Shown piece after piece: positions 23,760 to 32,503 of a stretch of 64,000 nt of DNA. The notes beneath the pieces were generated by a model. It worked only from the letters and a program-made list of their open reading frames with translations. It did not search any database and was not told the DNA's origin. The position numbers were made by a program, and so were the translations under genes. Position 1 is the stretch's first letter. Each line of letters opens with the position of its first letter. The stretch is from Pseudomonas chlororaphis (GTDB lineage: Bacteria > Pseudomonadota > Gammaproteobacteria > Pseudomonadales > Pseudomonadaceae). The stretch is from contig NZ_JSFK01000001.1 of NCBI RefSeq assembly GCF_000783395.1, forward strand, positions 62,001 through 126,000. Direction: 5' to 3'.

Positions 23760-26291
23760 ATGACGCAAGTCACGGTGAAACAACTGGCCGATGAGGTCAA
23801 AACACCGGTAGAGCGCCTGTTGCAGCAGATGCGTGAGGCAGGTCTGCCGCACACCGCCGCCGAAGAAAATGTGACTGACAGTGAGAAGCAGTCCCTGCTG
23901 ACTCACTTGAAAAGCAGCCACAAGGCGAAAGTGGAAGAACCACGCAAGATCACGCTGCAGCGTAAAACCACCAGCACCCTGCGTGTGGCTGGTAGCAAAA
24001 GCATCAGCGTAGAAGTTCGCAAAAAGAAAGTTTTCGTACAGCGTAGCCCGGAAGAAATCGAAGCCGAACGCAAGCGTGAACTGGATGAGCGTCGCGCAGT
24101 AGAAAATGCTGCTCGTCAGAAGGCTGAAGAAGAAGCCAAGCAGCGCGCCGAAGAAGAAGCGCGCCGCCAGCCAGCTGCTGCGCAGACCGCTACCAGCGAC
24201 GCCGTTGCGGCGCCGGCTGCAGCTGCCGAACCTGTTCGCGAAAGCGCGCCGGTGGTTGCCGCTGCTCCAGCTCCGTCTGCTGACGTTCGCAACAAGCAGA
24301 ACGAACAGCGCCGTCCGGACAAGCCACGTGCCGACGACAACAATCGTCGCAGCGGTGGTGGTGATGGCGAGCGCAAAAACGCTCCGCATCGCGCCTCGGT
24401 CAAAGAAAAAGCGCCGGCTCCACGTGTGGCGCCACGCACTACCGACGAAGAAAGCGATGGCTTCCGTCGCGGTGGTCGCGGCAAGGCCAAGCTGAAGAAG
24501 CGTAACGCCCACGGTTTCCAGAGCCCAACCGGCCCTGTCGTGCGTGATGTGCAGATCGGCGAGACCATCACTGTTGGCGACCTCGCCAATCAGATGTCGG
24601 TCAAGGCTGCTGAAATCATCAAGTTCATGTTCAAACTGGGCACTCCAGCGACCATCAACCAGGTACTTGATCAGGAAACTGCTCAACTGGTAGCCGAAGA
24701 ACTGGGCCACAAAGTGACCTTGGTCAGCGACACCGCTCTGGAAGATTCCCTGGCCGAGTCCCTGAAGTTTGAAGGTGAGTCGTTCTCCCGTGCGCCAGTC
24801 GTGACCGTAATGGGCCACGTTGACCACGGTAAAACTTCCCTGCTCGACTACATCCGTCGTGCCAAGGTAGCTGCTGGCGAAGCCGGCGGTATCACCCAGC
24901 ACATCGGTGCATACCACGTTGAAACCGAACGCGGCATGGTCACCTTCCTCGACACCCCGGGTCACGCCGCGTTTACCGCAATGCGTGCTCGTGGTGCCAA
25001 GGCGACTGACATCGTGATCCTGGTGGTTGCAGCGGACGACGGCGTGATGCCGCAGACCATTGAAGCTGTTCAGCACGCTGTAGCGGCTGGCGTTCCACTG
25101 GTTGTTGCAGTGAACAAGATCGACAAGCCGGGCGCCGATCTCGATCGTATCCGTAGCGAACTGTCGGTTCACGGCGTAACTTCCGAAGAGTGGGGCGGTG
25201 ATACGCCGTTCGTACCGGTCTCGGCGAAAGTCGGTACTGGCGTCGACGAGCTGCTTGAAGCCGTTCTGCTGCAAGCTGAAGTTCTCGAACTGAAAGCAAC
25301 TCCATCGGCTCCTGGCCGTGGCGTTGTGGTTGAATCGCGTCTCGACAAAGGTCGTGGCCCGGTTGCAACCGTTCTGGTTCAAGACGGTACCCTGCGCCAA
25401 GGCGACATGGTCCTGGTCGGTTCGAACTATGGCCGCGTACGCGCCATGCTCGACGAGAACGGCAAGCCAATCAAAGAAGCCGGTCCTTCCATCCCTGTCG
25501 AGATCCTCGGCCTGGACGGTACTCCGGACGCTGGCGACGAGATGAGCGTGGTTGCCGACGAGAAGAAAGCCCGTGAAGTGGCTCTGTTCCGTCAAGGCAA
25601 GTTCCGCGAAGTCAAATTGGCTCGCGCTCATGCTGGCAAGCTGGAAAACATCTTCGAAAACATGGGTCAGGCCGAGAAGAAGACGCTCAACATCGTCCTC
25701 AAATCCGACGTCCGTGGTTCGCTGGAAGCGTTGAACGGTGCCTTGAATGGCCTGGGCAACGACGAAGTACAAGTGCGCGTAGTGGGCGGCGGTGTCGGTG
25801 GTATCACCGAATCCGACGCTAACCTGGCACTGGCTTCCAACGCTGTACTGTTCGGCTTCAACGTGCGTGCCGATGCTGGCGCACGGAAGATCGTCGAGCA
25901 GGAAGGTCTGGACATGCGTTACTACAACGTGATCTACGACATCATCGAAGACGTCAAGAAAGCCCTGACCGGCATGCTCGGCAGCGATGTTCGCGAGAAC
26001 ATCCTGGGTGTGGCCGAAGTGCGTGACGTGTTCCGTTCGCCGAAGTTTGGCGCGATCGCAGGCTGCATGGTGATCGAAGGTGTTGTGCACCGTAACCGTC
26101 CGATCCGCGTACTGCGTGAAGACATCGTTATCTTCGAAGGCGAGCTGGAATCCCTGCGCCGCTTCAAGGATGACGCTTCCGAAGTACGTGCCGGCATGGA
26201 ATGCGGTATCGGCGTGAAGAGCTACAACGACGTCAAAGTCGGCGACAAGATCGAAGTCTTCGAGAAGGTCCAGGTTGCTCGCAGCCTCTAA
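23760..26291 (+). CDS. infB: Translation initiation factor IF-2
   Basis: An 843-residue GTPase that places initiator tRNA on the 30S subunit. The N-terminal IF2_N domain (about 1-55) is followed by a long charged, Ala/Glu/Arg-rich linker (about 90-240). A second IF2_N-like segment precedes the GTPase core, with [13 protein letters not shown] at about 349, [10 protein letters not shown] and N-K-I-D, then domains II-IV. GAGGAG gives a strong ribosome-binding site. An internal second start, as in E. coli IF2-beta, was not assessed. Confidence 0.98.
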   Translation: MTQVTVKQLADEVKTPVERLLQQMREAGLPHTAAEENVTDSEKQSLLTHLKSSHKAKVEEPRKITLQRKTTSTLRVAGSKSISVEVRKKKVFVQRSPEEIEAERKRELDERRAVENAARQKAEEEAKQRAEEEARRQPAAAQTATSDAVAAPAAAAEPVRESAPVVAAAPAPSADVRNKQNEQRRPDKPRADDNNRRSGGGDGERKNAPHRASVKEKAPAPRVAPRTTDEESDGFRRGGRGKAKLKKRNAHGFQSPTGPVVRDVQIGETITVGDLANQMSVKAAEIIKFMFKLGTPATINQVLDQETAQLVAEELGHKVTLVSDTALEDSLAESLKFEGESFSRAPVVTVMGHVDHGKTSLLDYIRRAKVAAGEAGGITQHIGAYHVETERGMVTFLDTPGHAAFTAMRARGAKATDIVILVVAADDGVMPQTIEAVQHAVAAGVPLVVAVNKIDKPGADLDRIRSELSVHGVTSEEWGGDTPFVPVSAKVGTGVDELLEAVLLQAEVLELKATPSAPGRGVVVESRLDKGRGPVATVLVQDGTLRQGDMVLVGSNYGRVRAMLDENGKPIKEAGPSIPVEILGLDGTPDAGDEMSVVADEKKAREVALFRQGKFREVKLARAHAGKLENIFENMGQAEKKTLNIVLKSDVRGSLEALNGALNGLGNDEVQVRVVGGGVGGITESDANLALASNAVLFGFNVRADAGARKIVEQEGLDMRYYNVIYDIIEDVKKALTGMLGSDVRENILGVAEVRDVFRSPKFGAIAGCMVIEGVVHRNRPIRVLREDIVIFEGELESLRRFKDDASEVRAGMECGIGVKSYNDVKVGDKIEVFEKVQVARSL

Positions 26292-26362
26292 CTCGCGCAC
26301 TTCAGGAGCCGTGATGGGCTGCCGCACTCAACAGTGTGGCGCATCACTCGGACTCTAAACGC

Positions 26363-26399
26363 AACGCCCGGTCTGGCTTTTGTCAGGCCGGGCGTTTGC
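26363..26399 (+). terminator. Hairpin between infB and rbfA
   Basis: AACGCCCGG/CCGGGCGTT plus inner pairs give a stem of about 13 pairs followed by a short T run. It lies in the 160-base gap inside the operon, so it is probably a partial terminator or a processing site. Confidence 0.65.
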
Positions 26400-26451
26400 C
26401 GCTTTCAGACCTTGCGGGTTTCGCCGCGGGGCAGTAACAGGTAACAAAATC

Positions 26452-26853
26452 ATGGCAAAAGAATACAGCCGTACCCAACGTATCGGCGATCAGATGCAGC
26501 GCGAGCTGGCTCAACTGATCCGTCGCGAAGTCAAAGACCCGCGCGTCGGCCTGGTCACCATTACCGCAGTAGAAGTCAGCCGTGACGTCGGGCACGCGAA
26601 GATCTTCATCACCGTGATGGGCCAGGACAACGCCGAAGACATCGCGCAAAGCATCAAGGTGCTCAATTCCGCCGCAGGTTTCCTGCGTATGCAACTGGCC
26701 CGTGAAATGAAGCTGCGCAGCGTGCCGCAATTGCACTTCCACTACGACGAATCCGTCGTTCGTGGTGCGCACTTGTCGGCCCTGATCGAGCGTGCGGTTG
26801 CTGAAGACAATCAGCATCCGGTCGCTGCTGAACCTGAAGACACCAAGGAGTAA
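26452..26853 (+). CDS. rbfA: Ribosome-binding factor A
   Basis: A 133-residue KH-fold protein that helps mature the 30S subunit and cold adaptation. The family pattern [17 protein letters not shown] and [13 protein letters not shown] is at the N-terminus, and [12 protein letters not shown] near residue 90. The ATG at 26452 gives the conserved start ([12 protein letters not shown]). truB starts 4 bases after the stop. Confidence 0.96.
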   Translation: MAKEYSRTQRIGDQMQRELAQLIRREVKDPRVGLVTITAVEVSRDVGHAKIFITVMGQDNAEDIAQSIKVLNSAAGFLRMQLAREMKLRSVPQLHFHYDESVVRGAHLSALIERAVAEDNQHPVAAEPEDTKE

Positions 26854-26857
26854 CTCG

Positions 26858-27775
26858 GTGGCTCAGGTCAAACGTATCCGTCGTAACGTCAGCGGTATCA
26901 TCTTGCTCGACAAGCCGTTGGGGTTCACTTCCAACGCCGCGTTGCAGAAGGTTCGCTGGTTGCTCAATGCCGAGAAGGCCGGTCACACCGGCAGCCTCGA
27001 TCCATTGGCCACCGGTGTCTTGCCGTTGTGCTTTGGTGAGGCCACCAAGTTCTCGCAGTACCTGCTCGATTCCGACAAGGCTTATGAAACCCTGGCGCAG
27101 CTGGGCAAGACCACCACCACGGCGGATGCCGAAGGTGAAGTTTTGCAGGAGCGTCCGGTGACCGTTGGTCGCACCGATATCGAGGCAGCATTGCCGAAAT
27201 TTCGTGGGCAAATCAGTCAGATACCGCCGATGTACTCGGCGCTCAAGCGTGATGGCCAGCCGCTGTACAAGTTGGCGCGTGCAGGCGAAGTAGTGGAGCG
27301 CGAACCGCGTTCTGTTACTATTGCGCGCTTGGAATTACTGGCCTTCGAAGGCGATACTGCGCGTCTTGCGGTGGATTGCAGCAAGGGCACCTATATTCGC
27401 ACCCTGGTGGAGGATATCGGTGAGCAACTCGGTTGTGGTGCGTACGTCGCAGAACTGCGCCGTACCCAGGCCGGGCCTTTCACTCTGGCGCAGACGGTTA
27501 CCCTCGAAGAGCTGGAAGCGGTACATGCCGAAGGCGGCAACGAAGCGGTTGATCGCTTCCTGATGCCATCGGACAGCGGCCTGCAGGATTGGCCGCTGCT
27601 GCACTTCTCGGAAGCGAGCGCTTTCTACTGGCTCAACGGCCAGCCGGTGCGTGCCCCGGATGCTCCGAAGTTCGGCATGGTGCGGGTACAGGATCACAAT
27701 GGTCGCTTCATCGGTATCGGTGAAGTGAGCGAAGACGGGCGCATCGCGCCGCGTCGACTGATTCGGTCGGAATGA
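26858..27775 (+). CDS. truB: tRNA pseudouridine(55) synthase TruB
   Basis: A 305-residue enzyme that makes pseudouridine 55 in the T-loop of tRNAs. The catalytic Asp48 lies in [13 protein letters not shown], and a PUA-like domain is at the C-terminus (about 250-305). I start it at GTG 26858, with AAGGAG 7 bases upstream; a longer reading frame into rbfA is not supported. Confidence 0.95.
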   Translation: MAQVKRIRRNVSGIILLDKPLGFTSNAALQKVRWLLNAEKAGHTGSLDPLATGVLPLCFGEATKFSQYLLDSDKAYETLAQLGKTTTTADAEGEVLQERPVTVGRTDIEAALPKFRGQISQIPPMYSALKRDGQPLYKLARAGEVVEREPRSVTIARLELLAFEGDTARLAVDCSKGTYIRTLVEDIGEQLGCGAYVAELRRTQAGPFTLAQTVTLEELEAVHAEGGNEAVDRFLMPSDSGLQDWPLLHFSEASAFYWLNGQPVRAPDAPKFGMVRVQDHNGRFIGIGEVSEDGRIAPRRLIRSE

Positions 27776-27917
27776 CCGAAACCGGTCTGTGTCAAAGCAG
27801 GCTGGCGAGGGTGGCTGTTAACAGGCACGGTCACTACTCATTTATAGATACAGGGATTTGTCCCTGGCCTGTTGAAGCTGTTTCCCTGAAACAGTTTCCT
27901 GATAAAAGGATTGCCTC
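27776..27917 (+). promoter_or_regulatory. rpsO leader with two hairpins
   Basis: CAGGGA-TTTG-TCCCTG (27851-27866) and a stem around CTGTTT-CCCTG-AAACAG (27875-27897) lie directly before the rpsO ribosome-binding site. A TATAGA that could be a -10 is at 27843-27848, but no good -35 was seen. In E. coli, S15 represses its own translation through leader structure; these hairpins could serve that role, which is inference. Confidence 0.45.
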
Positions 27918-28187
27918 ATGGCTCTCGACGTTCAAGAAAAAGCTCAAATCGTTGCTGACTACCAGCAAGCTGTTGGTGACACTGGTTCGCCAGAAGTGCA
28001 AGTTGCACTGCTGACCCACAACATCAACAAGCTGCAAGGTCACTTCAAGGCCAACGGTAAAGATCACCACTCCCGTCGTGGTCTGATCCGCATGGTAAAC
28101 CAGCGTCGCAAGCTGCTGGACTACCTGAAAGGCAAGGATCTGGGTCGTTATCAGACTCTGATCGGTCGCCTGGGTCTGCGTCGCTAA
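27918..28187 (+). CDS. rpsO: 30S ribosomal protein S15
   Basis: An 89-residue primary 16S rRNA-binding protein, standard length. The signatures [13 protein letters not shown] and [18 protein letters not shown] are intact. pnp follows after 193 bases, which hold no gene and no clear strong terminator. Confidence 0.98.
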   Translation: MALDVQEKAQIVADYQQAVGDTGSPEVQVALLTHNINKLQGHFKANGKDHHSRRGLIRMVNQRRKLLDYLKGKDLGRYQTLIGRLGLRR

Positions 28188-28380
28188 TCAGCGATTGCGC
28201 TATGAGGTTGGTTGTCTGTCGGACGTCTGCGGTTTACCGCCGACGGCTTGCAGGCTCCCAGCCTCAAGTTTTATCTGGATACACGTTTTACCCTGGACAG
28301 GCGTTGGGCCGATTCCCGACATTGCCCAAGAATTCGCAAGAAACCAGTTCCCCCAAGAGCCACAAAGAAGGTAGGACACC

Positions 28381-30486
28381 GTGAACCCGGTAATCAAAAA
28401 ATTCCAGTTCGGTCAATCGACCGTTACCCTCGAGACTGGCCGTATCGCCCGTCAGGCCTCCGGCGCAGTATTGGTCACCGTTGACGACGACGTCAGCGTA
28501 TTGGTGACTGTAGTCGGTGCAAAACAAGCCGATCCAGGCAAGGGCTTCTTCCCTCTGTCCGTTCACTACCAGGAAAAGACTTACGCTGCCGGTAAGATCC
28601 CTGGCGGTTTCTTCAAGCGTGAAGGCCGTCCTTCCGAGAAAGAAACCCTGACTTCCCGACTGATCGACCGTCCGATCCGTCCGCTGTTCCCTGAAGGTTT
28701 CATGAACGAAGTGCAGGTTGTCTGCACCGTCGTTTCCACCAGCAAAAAGACCGATCCGGACATCGCTGCGATGATCGGTACCTCGGCTGCCCTGGCCATC
28801 TCGGGCATTCCGTTCGACGGCCCGATCGGCGCCGCTCGCGTAGCTTTCCACGAAAGCACCGGCTACCTGCTGAACCCGACTTACGAGCAGCAAGCTGCTT
28901 CGAGTCTGGACATGGTTGTTGCCGGTACTTCCGACGCCGTACTGATGGTTGAATCGGAAGCCAAAGAGCTGACCGAAGACCAGATGCTGGGCGCGGTACT
29001 GTTTGCTCACGACGAGTTCCAGGTTGTGATCAACGCGGTTAAAGAACTGGCTGCTGAAGCTGCCAAGCCAACCTGGACCTGGGCTCCGGCGCCAGAAGCC
29101 ACCGAACTGCTGGGCGCTATCCGTGCCGAGTTCGGCGAAGCGATCTCCCAGGCTTACACCATCACCGTCAAGGCCGACCGTTATGCGCGTCTGGGCGAGC
29201 TGAAGGATCAAGTCGTTGCCAAGCTGTCCGGTGAAGAAGGCCAGCCTTCGTCCAGCGAAGTCAAAGCCGCTTTCGGCGAAATCGAATATCGCACCGTTCG
29301 CGAAAACATCGTAAACGGCAAGCCACGTATCGACGGCCGCGACACCAAAACCGTACGTCCGCTGAACATCGAAGTCGGCGTTCTGCCGAAGACTCACGGT
29401 TCGGCGCTGTTCACCCGTGGTGAAACCCAGGCTCTGGTCGTTGCAACACTGGGCACCGCCCGTGACGCACAGCTGCTGGACACCCTGGAAGGCGAGAAAA
29501 AAGACCCGTTCATGCTGCACTACAACTTCCCTCCGTTCTCGGTGGGCGAGTGTGGTCGCATGGGTGGCGCTGGTCGTCGTGAAATCGGTCACGGCCGTCT
29601 GGCCCGTCGTTCGGTTTCGGCGATGCTGCCAGCTGCTGACGTGTTCCCGTACACCATCCGTGTGGTTTCGGAAATCACCGAATCCAACGGTTCGAGCTCG
29701 ATGGCTTCCGTTTGCGGCGCCTCCCTGGCCCTGATGGACGCTGGTGTGCCGATGAAGGCGCCGGTTGCCGGTATCGCCATGGGTCTGGTTAAAGAAGGCG
29801 AGAAATTCGCCGTCCTGACCGACATCCTTGGTGACGAAGACCACCTGGGCGACATGGACTTCAAAGTAGCCGGTACCGCCAAAGGCGTTACTGCGCTGCA
29901 GATGGACATCAAGATCAAAGGCATCACCGAAGAAATCATGGAGATCGCTCTGGGCCAAGCCCTGGAAGCGCGCCTGAACATCCTCGGTCAGATGAACCAG
30001 ATCATCGGCCAGTCGCGTACCGAACTGTCGGCCAACGCTCCGACCATGATCGCGATGAAGATCGACACCGACAAGATCCGTGACGTTATCGGTAAAGGTG
30101 GCGCGACCATCCGTGCGATCTGCGAAGAAACCAAGGCTTCGATCGACATCGAAGACGACGGTTCGATCAAGATCTTCGGCGAAACCAAGGAAGCTGCTGA
30201 AGCTGCACGTCAGCGCGTTCTGGGCATCACCGCTGAAGCCGAGATCGGCAAGATTTACGTCGGCAAGGTTGAGCGCATCGTCGACTTCGGCGCATTCGTC
30301 AACATCCTGCCTGGCAAGGACGGTCTGGTGCACATCTCGATGCTGAGCGACGCTCGCGTAGAGAAAGTGACCGACATCCTGAAAGAAGGCCAGGAAGTTG
30401 AAGTACTGGTACTGGACGTGGACAACCGCGGCCGTATCAAGCTGTCGATCAAAGACGTGGCAGCTGCCAAGGCTTCGGGCGTTTAA
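28381..30486 (+). CDS. pnp: Polyribonucleotide nucleotidyltransferase (PNPase)
   Basis: A 701-residue phosphorolytic 3'-5' exoribonuclease, a part of the RNA degradosome. Two RNase PH domains (first about 5-220, second about 310-545, with the [10 protein letters not shown] signature) are followed by KH (about 553-612) and S1 (about 620-690) domains. It starts with GTG, preceded by AAGGTAGG. The 193-base leader could be where PNPase and RNase III autoregulate, as known in E. coli; I did not identify the stem. Confidence 0.98.
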   Translation: MNPVIKKFQFGQSTVTLETGRIARQASGAVLVTVDDDVSVLVTVVGAKQADPGKGFFPLSVHYQEKTYAAGKIPGGFFKREGRPSEKETLTSRLIDRPIRPLFPEGFMNEVQVVCTVVSTSKKTDPDIAAMIGTSAALAISGIPFDGPIGAARVAFHESTGYLLNPTYEQQAASSLDMVVAGTSDAVLMVESEAKELTEDQMLGAVLFAHDEFQVVINAVKELAAEAAKPTWTWAPAPEATELLGAIRAEFGEAISQAYTITVKADRYARLGELKDQVVAKLSGEEGQPSSSEVKAAFGEIEYRTVRENIVNGKPRIDGRDTKTVRPLNIEVGVLPKTHGSALFTRGETQALVVATLGTARDAQLLDTLEGEKKDPFMLHYNFPPFSVGECGRMGGAGRREIGHGRLARRSVSAMLPAADVFPYTIRVVSEITESNGSSSMASVCGASLALMDAGVPMKAPVAGIAMGLVKEGEKFAVLTDILGDEDHLGDMDFKVAGTAKGVTALQMDIKIKGITEEIMEIALGQALEARLNILGQMNQIIGQSRTELSANAPTMIAMKIDTDKIRDVIGKGGATIRAICEETKASIDIEDDGSIKIFGETKEAAEAARQRVLGITAEAEIGKIYVGKVERIVDFGAFVNILPGKDGLVHISMLSDARVEKVTDILKEGQEVEVLVLDVDNRGRIKLSIKDVAAAKASGV

Positions 30487-30510
30487 TCAGCCCAAAGCGT
30501 TAGCGCAATA

Positions 30511-30547
30511 AAAATGCCCCGCCGTGAAAACGGTGGGGCATTTTTTT
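30511..30547 (+). terminator. Terminator after pnp
   Basis: A 14-base-pair stem (one G-U) with loop TGAAAA, followed by seven T, 24 bases after pnp. Confidence 0.92.
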
Positions 30548-30577
30548 GTCTGCGAAATATCGGGACATTCTGTGAAG

Positions 30578-30606
30578 TTGCCGGACTTCAAGACCGGTGC
30601 TAGGTT
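30578..30606 (+). promoter_or_regulatory. Possible promoter of tRNA-Thr
   Basis: TTGCCG (30578-30583) and TAGGTT (30601-30606) are 17 bases apart, ending 9 bases before the tRNA. The -10 is weak. Confidence 0.4.
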
Positions 30607-30615
30607 TAGCCCACC

Positions 30616-30691
30616 GCCCGTGTAGCTCAGCCGGTAGAGCAGCGCACTCGTAACGCGAAGGTCGCAGGTTCGATTCCTGTCTCGGGCACCA
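30616..30691 (+). tRNA. tRNA-Thr (anticodon CGT)
   Basis: A 76-base tRNA with encoded CCA, anticodon CGT in CTCGTAA, and intact D and T loops (AGCCGGTAGA, GTTCGATTC). Two pairs are imperfect: U6-U67 in the acceptor stem and A31-C39 in the anticodon stem. Confidence 0.93.
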
Positions 30692-30931
30692 ACTTCTTCA
30701 TCTCCCCCCTACTTGTCATGCGGATTTATGTTCCGCAGGTCAGGTTTTTGTGGGAGAGATGTAAAGAGCCGTGTAATTCGTCATGCAAACGTCCTATATT
30801 CGGTGCCTGCATGAGCATCGCCCAGCAGTTTTCAGATGATCCCGAATGGTTCCGAAGGCCGGACAATCCGCGTCAGAGAGATCCTTGATGATCCAGATCC
30901 ATCCTCCATTCCTATGATCAACGAGAACGCC

Positions 30932-31231
30932 ATGACCGAATTAACTCAAGAGCAACGTCACGAACAAGCGCTGGAAAAGTACATTCTGGACGTTCCGGAC
31001 CTCAAAGAAGAGATCAAGGACCTGAGTCCCGATGATCAAAAAGATCAGATCCAGTGGGCCTTCGAAGACGAGGCCGAAGCCCAGGGCTTGCAGCCATGGG
31101 AACTGACGCTCAAGTACACGAGCACGCCGGAGGAGTTCGAGGCGCAGCGCCTCGTTCTGCATAAAGAGGCGGCCGAAGTGTTGGGTGTCGAGTGGGATGA
31201 GTACTGCGAGATGAACAATCTGGTGGTCTGA
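30932..31231 (+). CDS. Small acidic protein of unknown function (possibly DUF6388)
   Basis: A 99-residue, soluble, strongly acidic protein (many Glu and Asp, helical pattern). It resembles the short Pseudomonas proteins annotated as DUF6388 in its T-x-E-Q-R-H-E-Q-A-L-E-K-Y-I start, but I am not sure of that family. The start is uncertain: ATG 30932 (MTELTQEQ) or ATG 30914 (MINENAMTEL). It is followed by a strong terminator shared with nadC. The 240 bases before it hold no other gene. Confidence 0.65.
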   Translation: MTELTQEQRHEQALEKYILDVPDLKEEIKDLSPDDQKDQIQWAFEDEAEAQGLQPWELTLKYTSTPEEFEAQRLVLHKEAAEVLGVEWDEYCEMNNLVV

Positions 31232-31234
31232 AAC

Positions 31235-31268
31235 AAAAACGCCAGCCTCAACCGGGCTGGCGTTTTTT
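31235..31268. terminator. Bidirectional terminator between the small gene and nadC
   Basis: A 13-base-pair stem (AAAAACGCCAGCC / GGCTGGCGTTTTT) with a seven-base loop and A/T arms that serve both strands. Confidence 0.9.
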
Positions 31269-31282
31269 ATTGCGTGCAGTCT

Positions 31283-32131
31283 TCAGAGACTGAGGCGCAT
31301 CGACAGATCCACCGCTTTGACATCCTTGGTCATCGCACCGATCGAGATGTAGTCCACCCCGGTCTCGGCAATCGGCAGCAACGTGCTTTCGTTGATACCG
31401 CCGCTCGCTTCCAGCTTCGCCTTGCCGCCGTTCAGGCGCACGGCTTCGCGCATGTCGTCCAGGCTCAGTTCGTCGAGCATGATGATATCGGCGCCGGCGG
31501 CCAGGGCTTCCTTCAGTTCATCCAGACTTTCCACTTCGATTTCCACCGGTTTGCCCGGCGCTATCTTGTGCGCAGCGGCAATGGCTTGTGGAATGCCACC
31601 GCTGGCAGCGATGTGGTTTTCCTTGATCAGGAACGCGTCGTACAGACCGATGCGATGGTTGTGGCAGCCGCCGCAGGTCACCGCGTATTTCTGTGCCAGA
31701 CGCAGGCCCGGCAGGGTTTTGCGGGTGTCGAGCAGTTTGACCTGAGTGGTGCCGACGAAGTCGGCAAGGTACTGCGCGCGCGTAGCCACGCCGGAGAGCA
31801 ATTGCAGGAAGTTCAGCGCACTGCGTTCCCCGGTGAGCAGCGAACGCGCCGGGCCTTCAAGGTGAAACAGCGGCTGATTGGGTTTTACCCGCTCGCCATC
31901 GACGACTTGCCAATGCACAGCCACCCGTGGATCCAGTTGACGAAACACGGCATCGACCCACGCCGTGCCGCAGATGACGGCGGCGTCGCGCGTGATGATG
32001 GTGGCTTTGGCCAGGCGTTCGGCCGGGATCAGTTGCGCGGTGATGTCGCCGCTGCCGATGTCTTCGAGCAACGCACGGCGCACGTTGGCTTCGATTTCGG
32101 CGGTCAAATCGGCGAGACGTAGATTCGGCAT
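31283..32131 (-). CDS. nadC: Nicotinate-nucleotide pyrophosphorylase (carboxylating)
   Basis: A 282-residue quinolinate phosphoribosyltransferase of NAD synthesis. The signatures [20 protein letters not shown] and L-E-A-S-G-G-I are intact. I use the ATG at 32131 (MPNLRLADL) because the longer frame upstream encodes no family sequence. It is divergent from the DUF1631 gene; the 372-base gap (32132-32503) holds a REPIN and a short direct repeat and no gene. Confidence 0.96.
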   Translation of the reverse strand: MPNLRLADLTAEIEANVRRALLEDIGSGDITAQLIPAERLAKATIITRDAAVICGTAWVDAVFRQLDPRVAVHWQVVDGERVKPNQPLFHLEGPARSLLTGERSALNFLQLLSGVATRAQYLADFVGTTQVKLLDTRKTLPGLRLAQKYAVTCGGCHNHRIGLYDAFLIKENHIAASGGIPQAIAAAHKIAPGKPVEIEVESLDELKEALAAGADIIMLDELSLDDMREAVRLNGGKAKLEASGGINESTLLPIAETGVDYISIGAMTKDVKAVDLSMRLSL

Positions 32132-32332
32132 AACGGGCTCCACAAACAAAGTGGTTCGATTATAGGGGCATGGCGCGAGCCAACCCAAGGCGAGAACTTG
32201 CGTGCTTGCCTGCATCCGGTCGATTTTCTTTGAGCAAACCCGGCCAGACGTGGTCACTGAAAGGGGCGGTATAGGGGAAACCCTGACGGCTATGGCGCCG
32301 GGTGCAAGTTATGAAAGATAATTCGCCTTGCA

Positions 32333-32355
32333 TTTGACGTCATAGCTTTGACGTC
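32333..32355. repeat. Short direct repeat TTTGACGTC
   Basis: TTTGACGTC occurs at 32333-32341 and again at 32347-32355, a 14-base period, in the nadC/DUF1631 gap. It could be a tandem operator; this is only a pattern. Confidence 0.35.
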
Positions 32356-32366
32356 CTGATTGAACT

Positions 32367-32456
32367 TGCGGGAGCGAGCCTGCTCGCGAATGCATTCTTT
32401 CAGTGACATTGCTGCGGCTGACACACCGCCATCGCGAGCAGGCTCGCTCCCACAGG
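32367..32456. repeat. REPIN (inverted pair of REP sequences)
   Basis: GGGAGCGAGCCTGCTCGCGAA and its inverse copy flank about 45 bases of spacer. The same core is found at 46132-46220 and 50686-50775. REPINs are non-autonomous elements moved by RAYT transposases; no RAYT gene is in the window. Confidence 0.88.
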
Positions 32457-32503
32457 GATCCGGGTTGGCTTGACCGAACGAATCACCGTTTCAGGAGGCT
32501 TGG

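Noticed and set aside
23733..26327. Long antisense frame over infB
   Set aside because: Shadow of infB, no start signal or homology pattern.
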